DNA from: Opitutaceae bacterium
Lineage (GTDB): Bacteria; Verrucomicrobiota; Verrucomicrobiia; Opitutales; Opitutaceae
Assembly (NCBI GenBank): GCA_014879845.1
Contig: JACSRI010000164.1
Location: 1 to 64,000 of the forward strand
Length of the DNA: 64,000 nt
Reading direction: 5' to 3'
Of this stretch, positions 16,973-25,313 are shown piece by piece. Each line of letters starts with the position of its first letter. Within the stretch, counting starts at the first letter, position 1. Below the pieces are notes generated by a model, which saw only the letters and a program-made list of their open reading frames with translations, made no database searches and was not told the origin of the DNA. The position numbers were made by a program, and so were the translations under genes.

Positions 16973-18876
16973 ACCACAAAGACACAGAGGCACCGAATCA
17001 GGCAAAGGCAGGAATGCCCACAAAAGGCACCGGCGTTCTGACTCCGAGCCCGGAGCCTTCCCTACCTCGTGCGACCATTTCGCTTCTCTGCGCCTCCGTG
17101 CCTCTGTGGTTCAGTTATCCAGTCATCGCCTCGGCCGAGGTGCCGCTCGTGTTCGAAAACGACACGCGCGTGGAAAGCTCCGCCGACGGCGGCCTGCCAC
17201 TCGCCGTCGGCGTGCACAACATCCAGGTCGTCCGTGCCAACCGCACCACGTCGCCGCATGCGGACGGTCTCACGGACACGTATCTCCACGCGCCGATGCT
17301 CGCGCACTGGCGTGGCCGTTTCTACCTCGAGTATCTGAGCGGCCCGGTCGGCGAGCACGAGGCGCCGTGCCAGACGTCGCTCGTCACCTCCGACGACGGC
17401 CAGCACTGGGACCAACCTCGGATCGTCTTCCCGGCATTCCGCCTGCCCGACGGTACCCAGACACTCGCACACCAGCGCATGGGCTTTTTCCAGGCCCCCG
17501 ACGGCCGGCTCCTCGTCCTCGCCTACTACGGCCGGGTTCCCTCGCCCAACGACGGCACCGGCATCGGCCGCGCCGTGCGCGAGATCCGCCCCGACGGGAC
17601 GTTCGGACCGATCCACTTCATCAAGTTGAACTCGCGGCCGCCCTTCCCGGACTTCACGCCGCCGTATCCACGCTTTACCTCCTCGCCCGACGCCGGCTTC
17701 GTCGCCGCCTGCGAGGCCCTGCTCGCCGACAAGCTCATCACCGCGCAGTGGTGGGAGGAGGACCAGGGCGACGAGAGCGGTTTCTACACGATCAAGGGCA
17801 AGGCGCTCTCGACCGTGCGGCGGCCGGACGGCTCGGTGCTCGGCATCTGGAAAAACGCGCTCGTCTCGACGACGCACGACGAGGGCCGCACCTGGGTCGA
17901 CAAGCAGTTCGGGATCAACCTGCCGAACAACGCCTCCAAATACTGGCTGCAGCGCACCGGAGACGGCCGATACGCGCTCGCGCTGAATCCGACCAACCGC
18001 CTGCGCTTTCCGCTCGCGCTCGCGACGAGCGAGGACTGCCACACGTTCTCGCATCTCGCCACGGTGCACGGCGAGTTGCCCGATCAGCGGTTCCCCGGCG
18101 AGTTCAAGAACCTCGGCCCGCAATACGTGCGCGGCATCGAGGCGGGCGATGCCGCCGCCGGCGACCCCACCAACCCGGCGCTGTGGCTGACCTACAGCGT
18201 CAACAAGGAGGACATCTGGGTCTCCCGCGTGCCCGTGCCGGTGCGCGATTCCGTCGATGCGCCGGTGCGCGACGACTTTTCGTCCACCGCCGTCGGCGCA
18301 CTGCCGACCGGATGGAACGTCTACAGCCCCGCGTGGGCGCCCGTCCGCGTGGTCGATGCCGGACCCGCGGCCGGTCGCGCCCTCGAGCTGCGCGATGAGG
18401 AGCCCTACGATTACGCCCGCGCCATCCGGGTGTTCCCGCATACACACGGTGTGAAGGTCGCCTTCAAGGTCCTCGCGCGCCAAACCTCCGGGCGCCTCGA
18501 GATCGAACTCGCCGACCGCCGGGGCGAACGGCCCTACGTGCTCGCGTTTGGCGAGGACGGTCACCTCTGGGCCAACCACGAAGGTGTCTGGACCGACAAC
18601 GGAGCCTACGCCGCCGACCGCTGGTACACCTTTGAGCTCGAACTGCCGACAATCCCGACATCCGACCGCATGAGCCTGCGCATTGACGGTCGCGAAGGCA
18701 CCCCGCGCGCGATCGGACCACTCGAGGCAACGCCGCACATCGAGCGCCTGTCCTTCCGCACCGGCGCGTATCGCGAACGTGGATTCGGCGCCGGTCGCGA
18801 TCTGCCCGGCGCGAACGCCAAGGCGCCCGCCATCAGCTTCCTCGTCGACGATGTCGCGATCGAGCCGCAGCGCTGA
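16969..18876 (+). CDS. Secreted sialidase-like beta-propeller with C-terminal beta-sandwich
   Basis: 635 residues. The start ATG overlaps the previous stop (ATGA), but an in-frame ATG at 17014 (residue 16) with a better upstream purine tract is an alternative. Residues 1-48 come from the repeat at 16970-17113. Its right arm is read as a hydrophobic run (ISLLCASVPLWFSYPVIASA, 37-56) that looks like a working signal peptide, with cleavage likely at ASA/E. Residues about 60-425 form a six-bladed propeller with Asp-boxes (SDDGQHW near 142, HDEGRTW near 303). Residues about 430-630 resemble a LamG-like beta-sandwich. Sialidase-fold enzymes also remove Kdo or Dha from pectin; the target here is unproven. 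Confidence 0.78.
   Translation: MNHKDTEAPNQAKAGMPTKGTGVLTPSPEPSLPRATISLLCASVPLWFSYPVIASAEVPLVFENDTRVESSADGGLPLAVGVHNIQVVRANRTTSPHADGLTDTYLHAPMLAHWRGRFYLEYLSGPVGEHEAPCQTSLVTSDDGQHWDQPRIVFPAFRLPDGTQTLAHQRMGFFQAPDGRLLVLAYYGRVPSPNDGTGIGRAVREIRPDGTFGPIHFIKLNSRPPFPDFTPPYPRFTSSPDAGFVAACEALLADKLITAQWWEEDQGDESGFYTIKGKALSTVRRPDGSVLGIWKNALVSTTHDEGRTWVDKQFGINLPNNASKYWLQRTGDGRYALALNPTNRLRFPLALATSEDCHTFSHLATVHGELPDQRFPGEFKNLGPQYVRGIEAGDAAAGDPTNPALWLTYSVNKEDIWVSRVPVPVRDSVDAPVRDDFSSTAVGALPTGWNVYSPAWAPVRVVDAGPAAGRALELRDEEPYDYARAIRVFPHTHGVKVAFKVLARQTSGRLEIELADRRGERPYVLAFGEDGHLWANHEGVWTDNGAYAADRWYTFELELPTIPTSDRMSLRIDGREGTPRAIGPLEATPHIERLSFRTGAYRERGFGAGRDLPGANAKAPAISFLVDDVAIEPQR
16970..17113. repeat. Dispersed inverted-repeat element (class 1), read into a coding frame
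   Basis: The left end TGAACCACAAAGACACAGAG (16970-16989) is answered by a right end GCCTCCGTGCCTCTGTGGTTCA (17092-17113, split here as GCCTCCGTGCC + TCTGTGGTTCA). The arms are imperfect reverse complements, about three mismatches over 20 bp. It shares the AACCACA...AGAGGCAC theme with 1586-1758. The left end contributes the PdxA stop codon and the element is open in one frame into the sialidase-like gene. Confidence 0.8.
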
Positions 18877-21800
18877 GCGACTGGTCGGCGCGCTTCTGCT
18901 GGCCCTCCCGGTCCTGGCCAGCGTCCTGCGCGCCGAGCCGGCCTCACGCCGGGTCGTCGACCTTTCATCGGGGTGGCGCACCACGCTGGTCGCCGACGGG
19001 ACCGTCGGCGCACAGGCATCCACGTTCGACGACTCCGCCTGGCGCACGGTCGACGTGCCGCACAATTGGGATGCCTACGAGGGCGCGCGCCAGACGCGCC
19101 ACGGCAACCTCCACGGCTCGGCCTGGTACCGGCGCAGCTTCGACCTTGAGCCCGAGGCACTCGCCGGCGACCGCCGCACATTTCTCCACTTCGAGGGAGT
19201 GGGCTCGTACGCCACGGTATGGGTCAACGGCATCGAGGTCGGCCGCCATGCGGGCGGACTCACGATCTTCACGCTCGACGTGACCGACGCCGTCCGTGCC
19301 CGATCTTCACATACACTCGTCGTCCGCGCGGATCATCCCGCTGGCATCCGCGACCTGCCATGGGTCTGCGGTGGCTGCGAACTCGTCTACGGTTTCTCCG
19401 AAGGTCCCCAGCCGTTCGGCATCTTCCGGCCGGTCTCGCTCTACACCACCGCACCGGTCCGCGTCGAACCATTCGGCATACACGTCTGGAACGACACCGC
19501 GGCCGAACCCGTTGTCCATACGCGCACCGAAGTGCGCAACACGACCGCCGCCCCCCGTGCCGTCACCCTCGCCCTTCGTTTTCGTGATGCCGACGGCGCG
19601 ACCGTGCTCGAGTCCCACCACGTGGTGACGCTTCCGCCTACCGCCGTGACGACGGTCGAAAGTTCGCCGGTCATCATCCCCGGCGCGCGCCTCTGGTCGC
19701 CCGACTCGCCCCATCTCTACACGCTCACCGCCGAAGTGCTCGATGGAGACACCGTCCTCGACCGGGACCAGACCAGCTTTGGTATCCGCACCGTCACCTG
19801 GCCCGATCCCAACGGACCCGAGGGACGCCCCCTGCTCATCAACGGCAAGCCGGTCTTCCTCAATGGCACTTGCGACTACGAGCACAACCTCGGCGCCAAC
19901 CACGCCTTCAGCACGGCGCAGATCGAGGCGCGCGCGGCGCAGATCCGCGCCGGCGGGTTCAACGCGTTTCGCGACGCGCACCATCCGCACAACCTCCGGT
20001 TCAACGCCATCTGGGATCGCTCCGGCACGCTGTGGTGGACGCAGATGGGCGCGCAGATCTGGTTCGATCGCGACGACTTCCGCACGAACTTCAGGACCCT
20101 CCTGCGCGAGTGGGTGAAGGAGCGGCGCAACAGCCCGTCGCTGATCCTCTGGGGCCTGCAAAACGAGAGCAAGTTGCCGACCGCCTTCGCCGAGGAATGC
20201 GCCGCGATCATCCGCGCCATGGACCCCACGGCGTCGACGCAGCGCCTGATCACGACATGTAATGGCGGTACGGGCACAGAATGGAACGTGCCGCAGAACT
20301 GGACCGGCACCTACGGCGGCGATCCCTTCGCCTACGCCGATGATCTCCGCCGCCAGCGCCTGATCGGCGAATACGGCGGCTGGCGCAGCCTCGGGCTGCA
20401 CAGCGAGATGCCTCGCGATGCTCTGCCGCTCCCCGACCTTCCGCTCTCCGAGGAGCGCTTCTGCGCGCTCATGGAGACGAAGATCCGGCTGGCCGACTCC
20501 GTACGCGGCGAGTCGATCGGGCATTTCCAGTGGCCGTTCACCACGCATGCCAATCCAGGGCGCAACTTCGGCGAGAACGGCGAGCAACTCCACGACGGCG
20601 TCCGTCCACTCGATCGCGTCGGCCCGGCCAACAACAAGGGCCTGTTCACGCTCTGGGGTGAACCGACCGACGCCTACCATCTCTACCGCTCAAACCACAC
20701 GGATGCCGGGACGCATCCCATGGTCGCGATCATGTCCCGCACCTGGCCGGATCGCTGGACCGGAACAGGAAAGAAGAGCGGGATCGTGGTCTATTCGAAC
20801 TGCGAGGACGTGGAGCTCTTCAACGACCTCGGCGGCCGCTCCCTCGGCGTACGCACACGCAATGGCCGCGGCACACACTTCCGCTGGGATGGCGTTCAGA
20901 TCGAAACCAACTACCTGCGCGCCGAGGGCCGCGTCGGCGGACAGGTGGTCGCGACCGACGCGATACTCCTGCATCACCTGCCTCACGCGCCCCGCTACGG
21001 CGCCGCCGATGCAGCCGAGCCAGACATCCTGGCAGCCGAGCCGGGCTGGACCTACGTTGCCCGCATCAATTGCGGTGGACCGGAGTTCACCGACTCCGGC
21101 GGCCGCATCTGGACGAGCGACACCAGCGTGGCGACGTCCTGGGCCGCCGACTACACGAACCTCCCGCCGGAGTTCGCCAGCCGGCGCCGACTCTACGAGC
21201 CCATAGTCGGCACGCGCGATGACGCGGTCTTCCAAGCCTACCGCTACGGACGCGACCGGCTGAAGTTCCGCATCGCCGTCGAGCCAGGCACGTACGCGGT
21301 GGATCTCTTTTTCGCCGAGCCGTGGTACCTGGCCGGCGGAGGAGCAGAGTGCACCGGTTGGCGCCGCTTCGACGTCGCGGTCAACGGCACGACGGTCTTG
21401 CGCGATCTCGACATCTGGAAGGAGACCGGTGGCCACGCCCGCGCGCTGCGCAAGACGGTGAGCGCCACCGCCCACGACGGCGCGATCACACTCTCCTTCC
21501 CGCGTGTGGAAGCCGGCCAGGCTGTCATCTCCGCCATCGCGCTGCGCACGCGCTCAACCCGGTCGCATGGAGCCCTCCCCGCCCAGGGCGAATCCGTAAC
21601 CATCATCCGCCGCACGCATCTCGACCTCGGCGATCCCGTGTATGCCGGCGGAGGAGCCACACTGACCGCCCTGCCGTCCGACCTGCTCGAGGCCGAGCTC
21701 GTTTCCGTCGAGACTGGAGCCGCCGCGCGTCTCGCGCCGGCACCCGTTCGATTCGACGTCGCCGCGGAGAGCGACGTGTACGTCGCCCATGACGCCCGCA

Positions 21801-22750
21801 TCCAGCCCAAGCCCGACTGGCTCGCGGCCTGGAGTCCGACCGGACTTGTCGCGCGAACGACGGAAAACGCCGAGCCGGGCTTCGAACTCTACCGCCGTCG
21901 CGTCGCCGCAGGGGCCGGAGTCGAGCTCGGCCCGAACCTCCGATCCGGCCCACGGTCAGATCCGGCGGCGATGTACTTCGGCATCGTCCAGAAGGTCCGC
22001 CCGTTGCCGCCGGCGCAGTGGATCGCCGCGTATTCGGGCGATGCCGACAAACTCGCCGGACATTGCCGCATCGGGCAACCCGTGCACGCGAGCGGCGACG
22101 TCCGGTTCGCGTCGATGCCGAACACCCTGAACGACGCCGACTGGATCCGGCGCGCACCGGCGGCCGACCCGGCCGCGACGATCACCCTCGGTGTCGCCAT
22201 CCATGCCGAGATCGTGGTCGCATTCGACGAGCGCGTCACCGTCCGGCCGGCCTGGACGCAGGACTGGATCGCGACCACCCAGACCTTGCGCACCACCGCA
22301 GCGAGCGGTGCGCGCCACGCGCTCCTGCGCCAGCGCCTCGCACCCGGCGCGTCGGTGACACTTGGCGGCGACGGCACGCTGCCGGATGGCGGCGCGGCCG
22401 AGCCCTACGTGGTCTTTGTCCGCCCGGTGCGTCCGTCCGCGACGTTTGCCGGCGAGCGCCAGGACGCGACCGCCGTCATCTGGCCGATCACCGTAGCCGT
22501 CGGCGACCGCTACGGTTTGAACTTCCGTTACCGTGCGCGCATTCCCGCCGCCGCGAGCTACACCATCATCGCCTCGGACGGCGCGACGGTCTGCACGGGC
22601 GAACTCACGCTCGCTCCGGTTGCCAGCGATGCGTGGTCGGTCGCGCGCATCCGGACCTGCGCCAGCCTCAACGCCGGGACCTATGTGCTGCATGTGGACC
22701 TGCCGCCCGACGCCTCGGGCACAGTCTTTGACACCGTCGAAGTCGAGTAG
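18851..22750 (+). CDS. GH2 beta-galactosidase-like enzyme with malectin and repeated C-terminal modules
   Basis: 1299 residues, overlapping the previous gene by 26 bp. Signal peptide at about 1-27 (LVGALLLALPVLASVLRAEPA). GH2 layout follows: sugar-binding domain (FDDSAWRTVDVPHNWDAYEG), immunoglobulin-like domain, then the barrel with acid/base Glu439 in LQNES and nucleophile Glu507 in LIGEYGGW. Residues about 735-900 are a malectin-like domain (ARINCGGPEFTDSGGRIWTSD, split: ARINCGGPEF + TDSGGRIWTSD). Residues 964-1026 and 1112-1172 are two copies of one module (pattern ARI..KPDWL / ERV..RPAWT, then a conserved AGA.V.LG end). A final beta-domain follows. GH2 activities include galactosidase, glucuronidase and arabinopyranosidase; which applies is unknown. 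Confidence 0.85.
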   Translation: MSRSSRSAERLVGALLLALPVLASVLRAEPASRRVVDLSSGWRTTLVADGTVGAQASTFDDSAWRTVDVPHNWDAYEGARQTRHGNLHGSAWYRRSFDLEPEALAGDRRTFLHFEGVGSYATVWVNGIEVGRHAGGLTIFTLDVTDAVRARSSHTLVVRADHPAGIRDLPWVCGGCELVYGFSEGPQPFGIFRPVSLYTTAPVRVEPFGIHVWNDTAAEPVVHTRTEVRNTTAAPRAVTLALRFRDADGATVLESHHVVTLPPTAVTTVESSPVIIPGARLWSPDSPHLYTLTAEVLDGDTVLDRDQTSFGIRTVTWPDPNGPEGRPLLINGKPVFLNGTCDYEHNLGANHAFSTAQIEARAAQIRAGGFNAFRDAHHPHNLRFNAIWDRSGTLWWTQMGAQIWFDRDDFRTNFRTLLREWVKERRNSPSLILWGLQNESKLPTAFAEECAAIIRAMDPTASTQRLITTCNGGTGTEWNVPQNWTGTYGGDPFAYADDLRRQRLIGEYGGWRSLGLHSEMPRDALPLPDLPLSEERFCALMETKIRLADSVRGESIGHFQWPFTTHANPGRNFGENGEQLHDGVRPLDRVGPANNKGLFTLWGEPTDAYHLYRSNHTDAGTHPMVAIMSRTWPDRWTGTGKKSGIVVYSNCEDVELFNDLGGRSLGVRTRNGRGTHFRWDGVQIETNYLRAEGRVGGQVVATDAILLHHLPHAPRYGAADAAEPDILAAEPGWTYVARINCGGPEFTDSGGRIWTSDTSVATSWAADYTNLPPEFASRRRLYEPIVGTRDDAVFQAYRYGRDRLKFRIAVEPGTYAVDLFFAEPWYLAGGGAECTGWRRFDVAVNGTTVLRDLDIWKETGGHARALRKTVSATAHDGAITLSFPRVEAGQAVISAIALRTRSTRSHGALPAQGESVTIIRRTHLDLGDPVYAGGGATLTALPSDLLEAELVSVETGAAARLAPAPVRFDVAAESDVYVAHDARIQPKPDWLAAWSPTGLVARTTENAEPGFELYRRRVAAGAGVELGPNLRSGPRSDPAAMYFGIVQKVRPLPPAQWIAAYSGDADKLAGHCRIGQPVHASGDVRFASMPNTLNDADWIRRAPAADPAATITLGVAIHAEIVVAFDERVTVRPAWTQDWIATTQTLRTTAASGARHALLRQRLAPGASVTLGGDGTLPDGGAAEPYVVFVRPVRPSATFAGERQDATAVIWPITVAVGDRYGLNFRYRARIPAAASYTIIASDGATVCTGELTLAPVASDAWSVARIRTCASLNAGTYVLHVDLPPDASGTVFDTVEVE

Positions 22751-22798
22751 GCCTTTCCGCTCGCCGCGAATGACTCCCAACCGTCTTCCATCTTCGCC

Positions 22799-24373
22799 AT
22801 GACACGACGCGACCTCCTCAAGCTCCTCGCCGCCACGGCACCTGCCTTCGCCGCCGGCCGCTCCCGACTCTTTGCTTCCGAAGCGCCCGCCAACTCCCTG
22901 CCGATCGCTCCGGGGCCGTTCACCGGCACGCGCGCGTCACTCTCTGCGGGGTACGAGGTGCCGCAGTGGTGGCGCGACGCGAAGTTCGGCATCTGGGCCC
23001 ACTGGGGGCCGCAGTCGGCCGCTGAATACGGCGACTGGTACGCGCGCAACATCTACATCGATAAGACCGAGCAGCACAAATACCACGTCGCGAAGTTCGG
23101 CCACCCGTCGAAGTTCGGCTACAAGGACATCATCCCGCTCTGGACCGGCGAACACTTCGACCCGGACCATCTCGTCGGCCTCTACAAGAAGGCTGGGGCG
23201 CAGTACCTCGTCAGCCTCGCCGTGCACTGCGACAACTTCGACCTCTGGGACTCCACGCACCATCGCTGGAATTCAGTGAAGATGGGCCCGCGCCGCGATA
23301 TCGTCGGCGAGTTCTCCGCTGCCGCGAGAAAGCACGGCCTGCGCTTCGGCGTGAGCGACCACCTCTGGCCCGCCTCGAAGTGGATATCCGTCTGCCGCGG
23401 CGCAGACACGAAGGGCGACCTCGCCGGCGTCCCCTACGACGGCGGCGATCCGGCCTGTGCAGACTTCTACGGCGACTACCCGTTCCCCGACCGGAAGCTC
23501 GACTGGAACGAGGATGGCATCACCGAGGCGACGAAGGACGTCTACTTCCGCCGTATCAAGGACCTCATCGACAAATACGACTTCGACTACATCTACCAGG
23601 ACGGCCACATCCCGTTCGGTGACCGTGGGCTGGCCCTGGTCGCGCATCTCTACAACCAAAGTCTCGCGCGCAACAACGGTCGTCTCGACGTCGTCTACAC
23701 AAGCAAGGAACTCGCCGACACCGAGGCAGGCGCCTGCGTGCTCGACTTCGAGCGCGCGCTGCCGGAGACGATCTGGCCCCAGCCGTTCCAGATCTGCACG
23801 TGCATCGGTGGCTGGCACTACGACACGCGCAAGCTCGGCAACTACAAGACACCGAAGCGCGTCATCGACATGCTCGTCGACACCGTGAGCCGCAATGGAA
23901 ACCTGCTGCTCAACTTCCCGCTGCGCCGCGACGGCACACTCGACGACGAGGAGCAGGCGATCCTCGCCCAGATCACCGCGTGGATGGAGATCCACGCCGA
24001 GGCGATCCACGGCACCCGCCCCTGGGTGATGTTCGGCGAAGGTCCGGGCATGGTGCGCAACGACCCGAGCGTGAAATACAACGAAAACCTCCGGCAGGAT
24101 TTCGTCGCCGCCGACGTCCGCTTCACCACGAAGAACCGCGATCTATTCGCGTTCGTCATGGGAATACCTGATTCAGGCCAGCCCGCCATCGTCGCCCCCC
24201 TCGCCCCCGCGCGTGGACTCATCCGAGGTCGTGTCGAACACGTCGAACTCCTCGGCCATCCTTCCCCGGTTCGTTGGCGGCTCGAGGAGCATGCCGGCTT
24301 GATCATCGATCTTCCGGGCGATGCGCCCTCGAACCTTGCGCTGGTGTTCCGCGTCACGGGCGCACTCGGCTGA
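22799..24373 (+). CDS. Alpha-L-fucosidase, family GH29
   Basis: 524 residues with a twin-arginine-type leader (MTRRDLLKLLAATAPAFAAG). The GH29 signature is clear: WWRDAKFGIWAHWGPQSAAE, then FGHPSKFGYKDIIPLW, and the probable nucleophile Asp268 in YIYQDGHIPFG. A C-terminal beta-sandwich follows (about 440-524). The reaction is retaining hydrolysis of terminal alpha-L-fucose; some members accept methylated fucose. Last gene of the plus-strand operon, 48 bp after the GH2 gene. It converges with the TIM-barrel gene at 25286. No strong terminator is visible in the 19 bp between them. Confidence 0.92.
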   Translation: MTRRDLLKLLAATAPAFAAGRSRLFASEAPANSLPIAPGPFTGTRASLSAGYEVPQWWRDAKFGIWAHWGPQSAAEYGDWYARNIYIDKTEQHKYHVAKFGHPSKFGYKDIIPLWTGEHFDPDHLVGLYKKAGAQYLVSLAVHCDNFDLWDSTHHRWNSVKMGPRRDIVGEFSAAARKHGLRFGVSDHLWPASKWISVCRGADTKGDLAGVPYDGGDPACADFYGDYPFPDRKLDWNEDGITEATKDVYFRRIKDLIDKYDFDYIYQDGHIPFGDRGLALVAHLYNQSLARNNGRLDVVYTSKELADTEAGACVLDFERALPETIWPQPFQICTCIGGWHYDTRKLGNYKTPKRVIDMLVDTVSRNGNLLLNFPLRRDGTLDDEEQAILAQITAWMEIHAEAIHGTRPWVMFGEGPGMVRNDPSVKYNENLRQDFVAADVRFTTKNRDLFAFVMGIPDSGQPAIVAPLAPARGLIRGRVEHVELLGHPSPVRWRLEEHAGLIIDLPGDAPSNLALVFRVTGALG

Positions 24374-24392
24374 GGCGCACAAGGCGCCAGAA

Positions 24393-25286
24393 TCAATCCG
24401 CCTGGAAGACCTCTTTCAGGTAGGCAGCGTTGGCGCCGAAATTGCGCCGCACGTTGCGCGCGTCGTTCGCATCGCGCGAGCGCTCGATCACCAGCCAGCC
24501 GCCCCACCCCAGCCCATCAAGCGTGCGCTTCACCGCAGGCAGGTCGATCTTCGGGTCGTGCTCGAGCCACACGCCGTCCTGATTGGTGCAGTGGATCTGG
24601 CAGATGCGCTCGCGCCCGAGCGCGCGCAACTCGGCGTGCAGGTCGCGGCCGTTCTGCAGGGCGTTGGCGAAGTTGAAATAGCTGCGGATGGCCGGTGAGC
24701 CGATCTCGTCGAGCAGCGCCGCTTCACCCGCCGCGTCGAGGGCTGTCTCGATGCCGATCACCACACCGGCGTCCGCGGCGCGCGGCGCCACGGCCTGCAG
24801 GCGCGACACGATGGCCGGCCGCAGCGCCGGGTGAGCCACGAGATCGCCGCGAACCCCGAGTGGAAGAAACACGACACGCACGCCCATCAGCCTCGCGGTG
24901 TCGAGGCAGTCCTGCACAACACGCTCGATGCCCGGGCGTTCGGCGAACGACTGCGCATAAAACCCCGACATGGCCAGCGATGCGATGGTGATGCCGAGCT
25001 CCTTCGCCGTATCCAGGAACTGCTGTCGCACTGAAACGTCGGCGAGCTGGTTGTCAAAGGTCGGACGATCGCCCAGTCCGCCCATGTCGACCTCCACGCC
25101 GTCTGCGCCGATCTCCTTTGCGAGCGGGAGCGCACCGAGTTTCTGCCGCTTGAGCATCATCCAGTCGCACGCCGCGATACGGTAGCGCGGTGCCGACGCT
25201 TGCGTGGGTGACGCCCGCGTCTGCCGCGCGCAGGCGAGCGCCGCTGCCGCACCGAGCGATCTCGAGAGAAATTCGCGACGATTCAT
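24393..25286 (-). CDS. Tat-exported sugar phosphate isomerase/epimerase-like TIM barrel
   Basis: 297 residues. The N-terminus MNRREFLSRSLGAAAALACA is a twin-arginine signal, so the folded protein is exported. The rest is an AP-endonuclease-2-type TIM barrel (IAACDWMMLKRQKLGALPLA, GADGVEVDMGGLGDRPTFDN), with the C-terminal HCTNQDGVWLEHDPKIDLP and WLVIERSRD segments that carry family metal ligands. Relatives are sugar isomerases and epimerases, but the periplasmic paralogues common in Verrucomicrobiota and Planctomycetota have mostly unknown function. Located 27 bp after GH95. Confidence 0.75.
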   Translation of the reverse strand: MNRREFLSRSLGAAAALACARQTRASPTQASAPRYRIAACDWMMLKRQKLGALPLAKEIGADGVEVDMGGLGDRPTFDNQLADVSVRQQFLDTAKELGITIASLAMSGFYAQSFAERPGIERVVQDCLDTARLMGVRVVFLPLGVRGDLVAHPALRPAIVSRLQAVAPRAADAGVVIGIETALDAAGEAALLDEIGSPAIRSYFNFANALQNGRDLHAELRALGRERICQIHCTNQDGVWLEHDPKIDLPAVKRTLDGLGWGGWLVIERSRDANDARNVRRNFGANAAYLKEVFQAD

Positions 25287-25313
25287 GGAAGCACCAATTG
25301 CTCGTCTCGGGGC

